Below are positions 1 to 9,261 of a DNA stretch of 25,730 bases, in pieces (within the stretch, counting starts at the first letter, position 1; the number at the start of each line of letters is the position of its first letter). Source of the DNA: Fragilaria crotonensis (lineage: Eukaryota; Bacillariophyta; Fragilariophyceae; Fragilariales; Fragilariaceae); contig JAKSYS010000785.1 in the NCBI GenBank assembly GCA_022925895.1, positions 1-25,730 of the forward strand, read 5' to 3'. The translations under genes were made by a program, and so were the position numbers. The notes under the pieces were generated by a model. That model was not told where the DNA came from. It worked only from the letters and a program-made list of their open reading frames with translations, and did no database searches.

Positions 1-2
1 TG

Positions 3-395
3 CATTGGTGTCATGCCCTAGTTCAGCCTCAATTAGACTCCAGGCGATTGTTCATCGTACGATCGGCAACTGGGTTATCTGCCTTCGTCGCGACGACAAC
101 AGCAGTCAAGATTTCGTTTCCTGACACTGCTTGGGCGCTGGATATGAATGCGTTCGAAAACTCGCAACTCACCAAGTCGGACCAACCATCCTTGTTGTCA
201 GCCGATGAAGGACTCTGTCGCTATGGAGCACCTGGGAAGGAGACTGGTGATGCGTGCGTGAGAGCTGGAATTTCTACCAAACGGACAGGAACATTGGACG
301 CGTTTGGGACGGTGGATCGTGGTGACTTTGTTAGATGCAAAACGTACTACGATGATAAAGGAGACCGCTACGAGAAACGCGTTGTTTGTGAATGA
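3..395 (+). CDS. Probable thylakoid-lumen protein, 3' part (5' truncated)
   Basis: The frame is open from the left edge of the window, so the true start lies outside or in an upstream exon; the first ATG-like position near 48 is actually TTG and is not a convincing start. The visible part is about 130 residues. It begins with a Ser-Arg-Arg-Leu-Phe stretch, followed by a mildly hydrophobic segment ending in Ala-Trp-Ala just before Leu-Asp. This resembles the lumen-targeting (possibly twin-arginine) half of a bipartite plastid presequence with an AxA cleavage site. The mature part is small and polar, with cysteines in LCRYG, DACV, RCKT and the terminal VVCE, suggesting disulfides. I do not recognise a named family. 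A plastid-lumen location is an inference from the presequence-like region only. It converges on the lipid-binding gene that ends at 521. Confidence 0.55.
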   Translation, partial: HWCHALVQPQLDSRRLFIVRSATGLSAFVATTTAVKISFPDTAWALDMNAFENSQLTKSDQPSLLSADEGLCRYGAPGKETGDACVRAGISTKRTGTLDAFGTVDRGDFVRCKTYYDDKGDRYEKRVVCE

Positions 396-520
396 TCCCA
401 ATTGTATACCACCATATGACGCCCACATATAGTTAAAGATTAGTCTCAATTCGCAGAACAGACTCGTCAGAAGGATATACACATCCCTTTTGTCTTTACT
501 GTATACAGAATCGCCTTTAA

Positions 521-1511
521 TCAGGACGACCTCCGATGGTCTTTCGCACGACGTTCTTCTAGCCATACCGCGATGTTTACGTCAAGCGAGCCACCCGCTC
601 GGGTAGGGATCATAGATCGAGTAATACCGTAGTTGTTGAGCTCCAATAGAACATTCTCGATTGAGCCGCTGTGAATTCGGACTCGACTCCGGTGTTCTGG
701 TCCCATTGTGTGTAGAACAAACGGAAGGACGAGTCGAGCTACCATACTGTTGCCAATAAAATGGGTTCCAACGAGGCGAACTGAAGTGCTGAATGGAACG
801 TTTTCATCATTCGGTTGTTCACTTTTCGATCGAAGTGTTCAATGGAAAACGATGGCGTATATGCTCGGAGAAAGACTACCCCTTGTCTTTGTACTTCGAC
901 ATCTTCCAGCAATGTGTGTGCTACGTAGAAGGCCACTCGATTCATGACGTATGCTTGATTGTTCCACTTGGTAATATCTGTGAAGATAAGACCTCGTCCC
1001 TTTTCATCTTTTTCTGGAAGTGCAATCACGCCTCCATCTTCTATTACGCGGACATCGTTGGGCTCAAGGTCGTCTATAGTAAGAGGTCTGTATGCTTTTT
1101 CAGACCCAAAGATCTTCACCTTTTCACTCCAATAGACGACCATGCGTTGTGCAGCTTTCTTTGAAATGGTTGAGTGCAAAGATAACCTTACATAATTGGG
1201 CACCAATTATCGTTACTTACGTCGGCATTCAAGTTTTCTGATCTAAGGAACATGAGGCGGAATTCTTGGCTATTGACGTAGTCAGGACACATGTTGGTTG
1301 CCTGAATGAGCTCCGGCTTTTCGTCAATACAACACAAAGCCTCATCCAGCCTTTGTAGCGCAGAGAAGGTGCTCTCGTTTTCGGGACTCGGTTCTCCCAG
1401 CCCAAACAAGTCTCGATTGGCTTCGTCAACTGCTTCGCTGGACAGGCATGCCATCTCAGTGGCTAGCTCCGAAATCTCGAACCGAGGAGCTGAGCATGAG
1501 AACACGGTCAT
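521..1511 (-). CDS. CRAL-TRIO (Sec14-like) lipid-binding protein, one intron, one frameshift
   Basis: CRAL-TRIO proteins bind and transfer hydrophobic ligands such as phosphoinositides or tocopherol-like lipids between membranes. Exon 1 (1511-1221, 97 codons) encodes an acidic N-terminus and the helical lead-in (EFRLMFLRSENLNAD). A phase-0 intron with GTAAGT...AAAG ends (1220-1159, 62 nt) is followed by exon 2 (1158-521), starting KAAQRMVVYWSEKVKIFG. The domain covers roughly residues 115-285, with the family-like segments GVIALPEKDEKGRGLIF, RVRIHSGS and the C-terminal NYGI...PTRAGG. The reading frame breaks near 782-786: upstream sequence runs to a stop at 739, while the C-terminal half is open in the neighbouring frame. 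Allowing for one missing base, the protein would be about 309 residues, ordinary for this family. The start at 1511 is the first ATG of the open exon. Either a pseudogene or an assembly indel explains the break. Confidence 0.72.
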
Positions 1512-2576
1512 GCCAATGCAATCAATGTGCTGCGAACAGATACCTTTCGGTTTCAGTGCTTGCGTACTGTTTCTGAGAACTCACACGGTGTTCACAACTC
1601 ACAGCTGTGCTGTGAGTGCGGTTGTCTGCTTTGTGCAAATGACGCAACTTCAATGACAGTTTACGTACATAAACTTCTCGTTCAACATTGATTCCAACGC
1701 GAACGGGAGTACCAGGTTGTACTGAGTAGATTGCACTCGGAGTAAATTGAGAGGTTGTATCGCCGTTGGAGGAGAGGGGACATACGGAAAAATTTTATAT
1801 GATTTCAACCCTGCACAAATGCGTTTCCGGGTGTCTTAGGTTCTGGATTCCGCAGGGGAGAACTCACTATTTATAGTCTCGGAACGTTTTTGGAACTCCT
1901 ACGGCAGGGCCCTGTTCCCAGTTCACAAATCGATGTTTCGAAGTGCACATATCACACTGTGCACAAAATACATTCATTCGTGACTCAGCTTTGATTGTTG
2001 AGTTAGTAAGACTCGAACGAATGAGATTAAGCAAACCCGACAACAATCGAATCCATGATATCCTAGTAGTATTCAACTTTTTGACCACAGGTTTGGCAGT
2101 GTAGTCAAATTTGGGACATCAAAACTTTGATTTCCTTTGATCATAACGCCTGAATTGCTGCTACATGGATCAGGAAGATATCAAGCCCAAATTTATTTGG
2201 TTACATACAGTTAGAAACGTTGCCAATATATAAAAGCAGGTGGACAGAGCACATTCTCGAGAAGCCACACCGTGTTCCAGAAATCCCCTCCTTGCTATAG
2301 TAATGCAAGTCAACCACCATATGTGTAGTGTAGTTGCTGTGAGACATCAAATGAGAGCATAACATTCAATTTTAACAGGCAAGAAGTAATCGCACAGGCA
2401 TTTATGTAAATCATCAAGACCGATATTGGGCAGTCCCAGTAGATCGACGGCTGGTGGGCATGCAATTTTTAGAAATGCCAACTTATAAACCCAAAAATCA
2501 AGTTCAATATGGCAGGTACTTCACTTAAGACGAAAGAGGTTGTCTAATTTAAATCAAGAACCCGTCGACAGAGTAC
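1512..2576. other. Intergenic spacer between two minus-strand genes
   Basis: I find no convincing gene in this stretch of about 1.06 kb. It holds the presumed promoter of the CRAL-TRIO gene, including a short perfect hairpin at 1597-1617, and the 3' flank of the long minus-strand gene that ends at 2577. A TATA-box-like TATATAAAAG lies on the plus strand at 2227-2236, but only a trivial 19-codon ORF follows it. Confidence 0.5.
1597..1617. repeat. Perfect 9-bp inverted repeat, 3-nt loop
   Basis: The arms ACTCACAGC and GCTGTGAGT flank TGT. It sits about 90 bp upstream of the CRAL-TRIO start codon, so it could be a dimeric factor-binding site or a 5'-UTR hairpin. The structure is seen directly; the role is unknown. 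Confidence 0.5.
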
Positions 2577-4886
2577 TCAATCGGTCTTGGATGCTAATCC
2601 CCTCCTCGACACATCATCGCCTTTCTCTTGGAGGCATATTTTTGCAACTTTTATTGCCTTCCGCACCATGCCAACCTCTACTTCGAAAGAAGGATCCGGA
2701 CGTTCCAGCGGGTCTCCCGCCTTGTCATTTTCGGCAGTCTTACTTGTCGTAGTCGCCTTGGGCGCTGGTGGCGGAGCGGGGAGATCGGATATAACCTTTT
2801 GAAGGCACGACATTTGATCCCGCACCTTGTCGTGATCCATGGCTTGTCGCCACAATTGTGGCAGTGCATCGCACGACACCAAACAATTAGCAAATCGAGC
2901 TAGTTCAGTAATGGAGTGTTTCCAATTGTTTGAATCAACCTCAATTCCGACATGACTCGCGCTGCCATGCGGGCGTTGCGATCTCAATTCGCCAATCATC
3001 TGCAGTGCAGCAAGCACTTGCTGGTGCAAATGGCACCATTGACGCACAGCGATTGCCTTGCATTCTTCGCATGTCATCGTTTTCGCAGCACGCAGTCTCA
3101 TGACTTTACCTCCGGCTAGTTGCTGTCCCATGAGGGACCACACAAGGCTATCCACAATATTATTGCATTGATAGTCGTCTTGGTGAATCAAAGCGTTCAG
3201 ATCCGGGACTCTCCAGGCATACTTTCCCAACAAGGACATGCTTTGCAAAGACAACATCTGCAAGCATTGCAGCAGTTGGTGCCGTGCAGGATCCACCGCC
3301 ACACTTAGGGATGAATATGGCGCTGTTTTGGTGTAGAGCATGATCAATGCTCGAAACAAACCTGAATTCAAGAGCCATTGGGGATCAGCGGCAGGAACGG
3401 AGTAGCGACTCGTGTCCAACGTCGTGCCATCTGCATGGATATTGGCCAACACTTCCAAGAGAGGCAAAACCGCCCAAATCATGGATACCCATTGGGGTAG
3501 AACTTGTTGTGTTGAGATCGTGACGCTTGTTGTCTGTGGTGCTGGGTCGGAGACGACCGATGCACGTTCAATGAGACTACACAAATCTTCACAACAGGCC
3601 AAAACGCACTTGCGGACGGCGGGGATTTCCTTCAACGACTTGGCCTGTGAACATATGGAAGATAAGCTTGCGAGTCCCACCATGCTAGCATACGCCACCG
3701 GCGCCTTTGGATCTTCTTGTGCGGTATCAACAGCAATTAAACATTGCACCAAGCTAAGATAATCCTGTAGACTCCGACTGTCGTTCCGATGCATCAACAC
3801 ACGGTCACGTAAGACATTGAGTGGTTGAATGCTCAACTTCTGCTTTAACGACTCTGACATGTGATGAATATCGGTGTTGCTATTGTCGCCAGGTCCACTC
3901 CCCACCAGCAACAGGAGCGTCAGCTGAGTTAATGTATCGGACAATCCCTGCTTCTTCCACATTGTAGCATTAAATGGAACAAACTTGTCATGAGTCAAAT
4001 CTTGCAACAAATTGGACACTGCAGATTGCACTTGAGGCCAATCATCATCGTTAATCGGTTTCGACAATTCGACGGGATCCATCTCTGCAGTTTCCCATGC
4101 CGTCCAATCGACGTTAGCATTGGATTCGTAAACAAAATCGGATGGATCCGATTCGTCGGCCCAAACTTCATTGTCGTCGTCATCATTCACGGGCGCGGCC
4201 ACTTCGGGAGGAGTACATGTCGGTAGGTTCGATTCCTTTTCTCGTTGCAAATTCATGGCATTCAAACGTTCTTCTACGGCAGTTTCGCGTTCTAATTGTT
4301 GGTGTTGAGGTCCTCGATAGGATCCCAACAAGGATTGTACTTGCTTCAAATCCTTCCTCCCGGCTTGAAAACATTTTAAAGGAATCTCCGCAAAGACAAC
4401 ACTCGCCAGAATGGCATACCCGACAGCCGTTGCACTCGATTGGTTGGCATCTGTAACTAACCCTATATCGTCGGGGTCTGAAGTTGTAGTATCAGTTTTT
4501 GTTGTTGTTGTCGTCTTCCCATCTTGCTGTTCTCCTGACGATACTGTCGGTGTTTGTATTTGAAATCGACTTGTGGCTTGTCGGAGTCCCTCCACAAAGC
4601 GTTCGGAAAGCGCCAACCGTGTGTGCAAAAGTTCATGTGCCAACCAACGACATGCATCATCAGATTCGACACGCGGATCATCAAAACACAATGCTTGATA
4701 GGCATTGCAAGCAGCTTGCCATTGATGTTCCTTTGTTGTAGTGGCAGAGGTATTACTCGTACTAGTACTCGGACGAGGATGATGATGATTGTTGAGTTGT
4801 TGTTGTTGTTGCTCCTCCTTTTCCAGTAAGGCTTTGGCAACAGCTTTTGCAAAGTCTTTAGAGAACTTATTGTTGTCGGACGACAT
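2577..4886 (-). CDS. Unknown 769-residue protein, single exon
   Basis: One uninterrupted frame from ATG to stop; I do not recognise the family. The N-terminus is Lys/Ala-helical (residues 1-22), then a low-complexity zone with a five-residue glutamine run (about 25-29), histidines and Ser/Thr-rich stretches to about 55. A second Thr-rich tract lies near 123-138. An acidic, tryptophan-containing linker (VNDDDDNEVWADESD, about 235-250) precedes a long, mostly helical C-terminal half with leucine-rich segments such as LTLLLLVG and LPLLEVLANI. This would be compatible with an armadillo/HEAT-like or other alpha-solenoid scaffold, but that is only an impression. A C-x2-C...C-H-x-H cluster at residues 606-621 could bind zinc. 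No signal peptide or clear membrane segment is visible, so a cytosolic or nuclear location is likely. The length and clean frame make it a confident gene of unknown function. Confidence 0.85.
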   Translation of the reverse strand: MSSDNNKFSKDFAKAVAKALLEKEEQQQQQLNNHHHPRPSTSTSNTSATTTKEHQWQAACNAYQALCFDDPRVESDDACRWLAHELLHTRLALSERFVEGLRQATSRFQIQTPTVSSGEQQDGKTTTTTKTDTTTSDPDDIGLVTDANQSSATAVGYAILASVVFAEIPLKCFQAGRKDLKQVQSLLGSYRGPQHQQLERETAVEERLNAMNLQREKESNLPTCTPPEVAAPVNDDDDNEVWADESDPSDFVYESNANVDWTAWETAEMDPVELSKPINDDDWPQVQSAVSNLLQDLTHDKFVPFNATMWKKQGLSDTLTQLTLLLLVGSGPGDNSNTDIHHMSESLKQKLSIQPLNVLRDRVLMHRNDSRSLQDYLSLVQCLIAVDTAQEDPKAPVAYASMVGLASLSSICSQAKSLKEIPAVRKCVLACCEDLCSLIERASVVSDPAPQTTSVTISTQQVLPQWVSMIWAVLPLLEVLANIHADGTTLDTSRYSVPAADPQWLLNSGLFRALIMLYTKTAPYSSLSVAVDPARHQLLQCLQMLSLQSMSLLGKYAWRVPDLNALIHQDDYQCNNIVDSLVWSLMGQQLAGGKVMRLRAAKTMTCEECKAIAVRQWCHLHQQVLAALQMIGELRSQRPHGSASHVGIEVDSNNWKHSITELARFANCLVSCDALPQLWRQAMDHDKVRDQMSCLQKVISDLPAPPPAPKATTTSKTAENDKAGDPLERPDPSFEVEVGMVRKAIKVAKICLQEKGDDVSRRGLASKTD

Positions 4887-5294
4887 GATTGCGAATGTAG
4901 ACGCTGAGATTTGTAGTAGTGCTGCAGACTGTCTTATTAGAGTTGTATTGGATCAGTCGACACCACGCACATGTAGAATGTGATATACTTCGAGAGGACT
5001 CGCGAGTATGGATTATATGAAGATCGATGTACCTATGATGGATGATGGGTGTGGGAGTGGGGAGGGGATGGGGAGACAGGACGATTAATGAACGAAGTCC
5101 GACCACAGCCCACACCCACTCACGTGCTCTCAGGTTCATACATGGAACATACGAGTGCTACTACCGTTAGCTAGTAGTGGCGCAATTACAGTATGATACT
5201 TGCAAGTTCCAAGTTCCAAGAATACCTTGCACCTTGCACCATCCTTGGGACACCAGTACATTCTACTACATCGGTGTACTAAGAGTCCAGAGTA
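4887..5294. other. Intergenic region upstream of the long minus-strand gene
   Basis: No gene is apparent. It should contain the promoter of the gene starting at 4886 and ends at the left TA border of the transposon. The G-rich motif at 5047-5073 is its clearest feature. Short repeats of CAAGTTC and CACCTTG-type words occur around 5207-5240. Confidence 0.5.
5047..5073 (+). promoter_or_regulatory. Guanine-quadruplex-like motif
   Basis: Five guanine runs of 3, 3, 4, 4 and 4 bases are separated by loops of 3, 3, 1 and 2 bases, which fits the standard four-tract quadruplex pattern with a spare tract. It lies about 160 bp upstream of the minus-strand gene starting at 4886, on the strand opposite to that gene's sense strand. 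A regulatory effect is inference. Confidence 0.5.
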
Positions 5295-5349
5295 TGGCTG
5301 GACGCACGTTTTGCAAATTTAGGGTAGCCTCAGTAGGGTTGGTATGCTA
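5293..5349 (+). repeat. Left terminal inverted repeat (imperfect)
   Basis: Contains three conserved blocks that recur inverted at the right end: TATGGCTGGACGCA at the tip, TTTAGGGTA 25 bp further in, and TGGTATG near 5340. The sequence between blocks is poorly conserved. Confidence 0.55.
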
Positions 5350-5443
5350 TTTATTTAGTTTCGTGCCAACACCCACTTGTTCATCACGTCGATCACCACA
5401 CTTCATTGCAATCGACATTGACAACCACATATCTCTTGTTATA

Positions 5444-5530
5444 TTGTGTCTCCCGCGTGCACTGATAGCTCAAAAGCACCATCAAAGGCACTATGAGCAG
5501 TAGCAGTATCAGTGCACGCGGGAGACGCAA
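5444..5530. repeat. 24-bp inverted repeat with 39-nt spacer inside the transposon
   Basis: Arms 5444-5467 and 5507-5530 are reverse complements with one mismatch (core CTCCCGCGTGCACTGATA). It lies between the left TIR and the transposase start. It may be an internal transposase-binding site, a stem-loop in the 5' leader, or a footprint of another small element. Confidence 0.75.
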
Positions 5531-5628
5531 CGGATCATCATTTATCTTGTCTTGTGTAAGGACAGTGTGCGTTCAGTGAGCCGCCGCTTCAAGGCAGATG
5601 GCTACCAGCGGAACAATTACGCTTGTAC

Positions 5629-8600
5629 ATGCACCAGAAGTGCAATATTGGGAACGATATCAAGTTTGATATAGCAACAATGATGAGAGTGATTAACAAG
5701 GTGTTTCCCCTTGTGAGTTCGGAACCAAACATATTGGAAATTCCTGGCGGAGTGCAGCTCCGAGTGTTCAGATATACCTTTCAACATCGGACTAGGCGAT
5801 ATTTCTTTTGGGTGACGGCAAAGGATGGAGTAATACCTGCAATGCCTTCAAAGGGTAATGCAACAGCCTGGGAGCAAGACAATGTTTTGACGCGACTGCT
5901 ATCAGCTCGTGGCCAAGAGCAACCATTGGACATTGAAATGTGTTTGGAGCCAGAGGCGAAGCGACAGAAAGGGTCATCAGTCAGCGTGAATCCAAGTACA
6001 GGTAATGCACTTGGAACGGATGAGGAGCGTGCTTCAAAAGAAGCACCAGTAACTGCTGGTACTATGAATCATGAAGTGACTAGTGGTGATTGGTGGGAAT
6101 CCGGCGATGCCCGACGGCTCTTTGCTCCATGCACAATACTGTATGCTAGTGACTGCAATGTGAGAGAAATTGTGATGCAGCGTATCGAGATATTGGAGTC
6201 AGTGAATCACTCGGCAAGTAAATGGAGGAATGTTGTTGATACAACAACAGGCTGCAGCATCGTGAACTCCCACTATTCGGAATCAGATGTCTTCTCTCTC
6301 CGCTACAGAAGCATGTACTTGGCTTTGGCGTTGAAGCAATTTGTGCTGAACGTCACAGGTGACTTGAGGTCTCAGTGGACTTGGAAGCGGTGTCTCCGCC
6401 ATTCAATTGAAGCAATGAATGACATTGGGGTAGAGTACTATTCTAGCTTCGCGACACTGGCTCGATGGCACAGGAAGTTTGCACGCCACAGGTATTATTT
6501 CTATAAAGCGCCAGATGCCAAGGCAGCACGCCCCCGTTTCTTCGTTGAGAACCCTGATGCTATGGATGCGTTCAAAAAACACGGCGTTGCAAATATTAAG
6601 GACCTCAGAGTGGAAATGATGCTAGAGTACGTTCATAATGAGCTCGTGCCAAAGTTGATGCTTAAGCGAGATGGATGTTTGTTCGACGACGATGGCAATG
6701 ATGTCGGAGTAGGAGTAGCGAAAGATATTGTGACTCCTACAACTAGAGCAGCATTTTTGAACTCATACTGCCTTTCAAGCATAAGTATGGCTACTATTGC
6801 AAGGTGGATGCATTCGTGTGGTTTTCGGTACAAGAAGCGTGAGAAACATTATTTTGTTGACGGTCACGAACGACCAGAAACACTTGCGTACAGGCCCGTA
6901 TTCACAGAGAAGTATCTCAGCTACGAGGTGCGAGCTCATCGTTGGCTCCAAATGACGTTGGATGAATCAAATAAACTACTGTTGGAAGGAAGCGTTATTG
7001 CTAACTGCGGTTACAACTATGTCGCCGATGATGGCACTGACATGGTTGAGTATCACATCGATACCTCGTATGCATTTCAGGAGAGACTTACTTTGCTTCC
7101 TTTTGGAGGAAGCCTGAGCGTGCGAAAGCCTATTGGCTCCAATACTGTTATCTACGTTGGCCAAGACGAAGCAATTTTCAAACAATTCCTCTTTCTCACA
7201 AAAATGTGGGTTGGTCCTAGTGGTGAACGCCCGTTACTTCCTAAAGATGAAGGGACTGGCACAATGATATCGACGTTCATTTGTCGAGAGCACGGACTGA
7301 TCAGAGAGATCAGTCCCGAAGTCCTATCTGAAGTAAACCTGAAACGAGCAGGTCAGCGATATGCCGATCAAGAGGCAGCCATTGAGATACTTGGCAGTCC
7401 CGACAAAAAGCCCTTAACACTTGACAGGTCTCCCTTCCTTGTATTCTTTGAGTACGGTGAAAACCGCGAAGGCTACTGGGCTTACAATAACATGGTCCTT
7501 CAGTTCGAGGATGCCGTTGATGTTCTCAAAGTTATGCATCCATCCTATGACTTTGTCTTCTTGTTCGACCATAGTGCTGGTCACGCGAAACAGCGACCGG
7601 ATGGTCTTAATCATCACAGAATGAATCGAGCCTTCGGAGGCAAGACTATTCACATGATGCGCGACACAATCATTTTGCAAGAGGAGGGTTACCTCGGGAC
7701 ATTTCCTCGCATTCTAGAACCTGGAGATACACAATCTTTAGTCTTTCCCACCTCCGACACCTCGTCTGGTCCGTTTTGGATGTCAAACGCAGAAAAAGAC
7801 GAGAGTCGATACGACAAAAACCTTGGAAGTACGACGGCCATCAAACTCAAGATACCGGAAATGATACTACACCTACAAGAGAAGGGTGTTAGAGATACAC
7901 TTGTCGGCAAAAGTATAAGACAGCTGAGGGCCATGTGTACACAACACGGAATCGTGACTCACAAATTAGTGGCTTTGTTGGTTGAGCGAAATCGATCTGA
8001 GTTGGAGCTGGATCTTCAAGGAAAGGGAATCAGTACAAAGGGGAAGAACAAACGGGAGTTAGTTGAAATATGTGAGCAGCATCATATTGCAATAACGAAG
8101 ACTGAAGATAAAATTAAGGAAGGATGGGAGGGAAAACCGAAAGGCTTGTTACAGGTGCTTTGGGAGCGAGGCTTGATTGACGGTTCGAAATTGAAAGACT
8201 ATTCACTTACCGGCAAGAAGGATGACCTCGGTACAGTTGACAATAGCACAAGCTTGCGGCATATCATGGGAATGTGCCACGACTTCCTAAACGAAGAGGG
8301 AATGTTGCAGCACATCGCAAAGAATCTCGGTGTCACAGTCCTCTTGACACCAAAGTGCCATGCCGAGCTTGCAGGAGAAGGTGTTGAGTATGTATGGGCC
8401 TGTGCTAAGGGTGCATACAGAAACATGAGCCTCAAACAGAAGAAAGGAAAAGATAACTTCAAGGCCAGTGTTCTTTATTGTCTGTCAGAAGAGGTGATCA
8501 CAAAGGTGAGAATAAGAAAATTTGCGAGGCGAGCAAGACAGTACTTGATGGCGTATCATGCCATTGATACCAAACAGGTGGATGAACAGACTCAACACGA

Positions 8601-8703
8601 TTGCAAAATGCACGGTCCAGTGGCACTTACAAAGGTGATTGGTGAGTTTAAGACTCACCGCTGCGCATTCGACTTTGATCACAAGTTCGTCATGAGTGCA
8701 TGA
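5629..8703 (+). CDS. DDE transposase with SAP-like insertion
   Basis: About 1,024 residues, intact. The frame is open from 5560; the first ATG is 5629 (an earlier TTG at 5623 is less likely). A helix-turn-helix region (about 375-415) ends in the motif YFVDGHERPETLAYR, which matches transposase-like proteins I know from fungi and oomycetes. The proposed catalytic triad is D513 in GQDEAIF, D647 in FLFDHSAGH and E920 in GEGVEYVW; the last sits in a segment resembling the LPKFHCELNPIEMVW consensus of that family. GGKTIHMMRD (about 670) and KGLLQVLWERGL (about 840) are further family blocks. Between D2 and E lie two SAP-like helix pairs (about 755-820, for example LQGKGISTKGKNKRELVEI), probably DNA-binding. 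Function: cut-and-paste transposition in the nucleus. TIRs with TA borders flank it. The family is IS630-Tc1-mariner-like; the exact subfamily is not resolved. Confidence 0.78.
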   Translation: MHQKCNIGNDIKFDIATMMRVINKVFPLVSSEPNILEIPGGVQLRVFRYTFQHRTRRYFFWVTAKDGVIPAMPSKGNATAWEQDNVLTRLLSARGQEQPLDIEMCLEPEAKRQKGSSVSVNPSTGNALGTDEERASKEAPVTAGTMNHEVTSGDWWESGDARRLFAPCTILYASDCNVREIVMQRIEILESVNHSASKWRNVVDTTTGCSIVNSHYSESDVFSLRYRSMYLALALKQFVLNVTGDLRSQWTWKRCLRHSIEAMNDIGVEYYSSFATLARWHRKFARHRYYFYKAPDAKAARPRFFVENPDAMDAFKKHGVANIKDLRVEMMLEYVHNELVPKLMLKRDGCLFDDDGNDVGVGVAKDIVTPTTRAAFLNSYCLSSISMATIARWMHSCGFRYKKREKHYFVDGHERPETLAYRPVFTEKYLSYEVRAHRWLQMTLDESNKLLLEGSVIANCGYNYVADDGTDMVEYHIDTSYAFQERLTLLPFGGSLSVRKPIGSNTVIYVGQDEAIFKQFLFLTKMWVGPSGERPLLPKDEGTGTMISTFICREHGLIREISPEVLSEVNLKRAGQRYADQEAAIEILGSPDKKPLTLDRSPFLVFFEYGENREGYWAYNNMVLQFEDAVDVLKVMHPSYDFVFLFDHSAGHAKQRPDGLNHHRMNRAFGGKTIHMMRDTIILQEEGYLGTFPRILEPGDTQSLVFPTSDTSSGPFWMSNAEKDESRYDKNLGSTTAIKLKIPEMILHLQEKGVRDTLVGKSIRQLRAMCTQHGIVTHKLVALLVERNRSELELDLQGKGISTKGKNKRELVEICEQHHIAITKTEDKIKEGWEGKPKGLLQVLWERGLIDGSKLKDYSLTGKKDDLGTVDNSTSLRHIMGMCHDFLNEEGMLQHIAKNLGVTVLLTPKCHAELAGEGVEYVWACAKGAYRNMSLKQKKGKDNFKASVLYCLSEEVITKVRIRKFARRARQYLMAYHAIDTKQVDEQTQHDCKMHGPVALTKVIGEFKTHRCAFDFDHKFVMSA

Positions 8704-8817
8704 TACGCTTTCGATGTTTTCGATGATGTGAATTTTGTGTGGTTTTGCGCCTCCGACCTCGAATTCTGAGAACAAGAATCATACTCCTACTCTGATACCT
8801 AATGTATACTAAAATTT

Positions 8818-8875
8818 TAACATACCAGAGCTACGATGGGGTACCCTAAACACTATTTTGCTGCATCCAGCCATA
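8818..8875 (-). repeat. Right terminal inverted repeat (imperfect)
   Basis: Inverse counterpart of the left end. The three blocks occur in the same order, and the first two have identical spacing (34 bp from tip to the end of TTTAGGGTA). The third block is offset by a single base. Confidence 0.55.
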
Positions 8876-9261
8876 GGGTAGTAGTACGGCAGTTAACTAC
8901 CGGCTGGAACTGTACAGTACTCGGTCGTAGAGGATTACCGGTACAGAATAAATCTACTGAGGTTACTTGTACTTCATGACCTGAGGAGAATTAAGTATGC
9001 AATTGTACGGAGTATCGTACAAGAGAGAGAAATGAGCTCTGAGTACAGGACAGCACTCCGAGTACTCGAGTACTACGCGCGAAGCGACTTGAAGATGGTT
9101 GTTGAGAGTTGTGAGTACAAGGACCGACGTGAGAACACGACGACTGCAGACGACATCAAGAATTGAGACAACAACAACATCAACAATCTGATAGTCCGAT
9201 AACCATCATCATGAAATAAACGACTGCAACGCATATTACCGGCGGGGTGAAATCAATTGTA
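8876..9261. other. Intergenic region, probable sulfotransferase promoter
   Basis: No gene is visible. It is rich in GTAC-containing words, including a perfect 14-bp palindrome AGTACTCGAGTACT at 9061-9074 about 190 bp before the proposed sulfotransferase start; this may be a factor-binding site. Confidence 0.4.

Larger units (their letters stand above)
5295..8873 (+). mobile_element. DDE DNA transposon with imperfect TIRs and TA borders
   Basis: About 3.58 kb including an intact transposase. The left end 5293-5306 and the right end 8862-8875 are inverted copies of TATGGCTGGAYGCA (one mismatch). A second inverted match, TTTAGGGTA, occurs at 5318-5326 and 8842-8850 at identical distance from each end, and a third (TGGTATG) at 5340-5346 and 8821-8827. 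Each terminal match begins with TA, fitting the TA target-site duplication of the IS630-Tc1-mariner group, although a 2-bp duplication alone is weak proof. The left end lies about 330 bp before the ORF and the right end about 170 bp after it. The internal parts of the TIRs have diverged, so the element is either not very young or uses only short terminal motifs. Confidence 0.6.

Noticed and set aside
198-566. 122-codon minus-strand ORF
   Set aside because: It is mostly the antisense shadow of the lumen-type gene at the left edge and has no family features.
2227-2236. TATA-box-like TATATAAAAG on the plus strand
   Set aside because: No plus-strand gene follows, only a 19-codon ORF; in AT-rich spacers such words are common.
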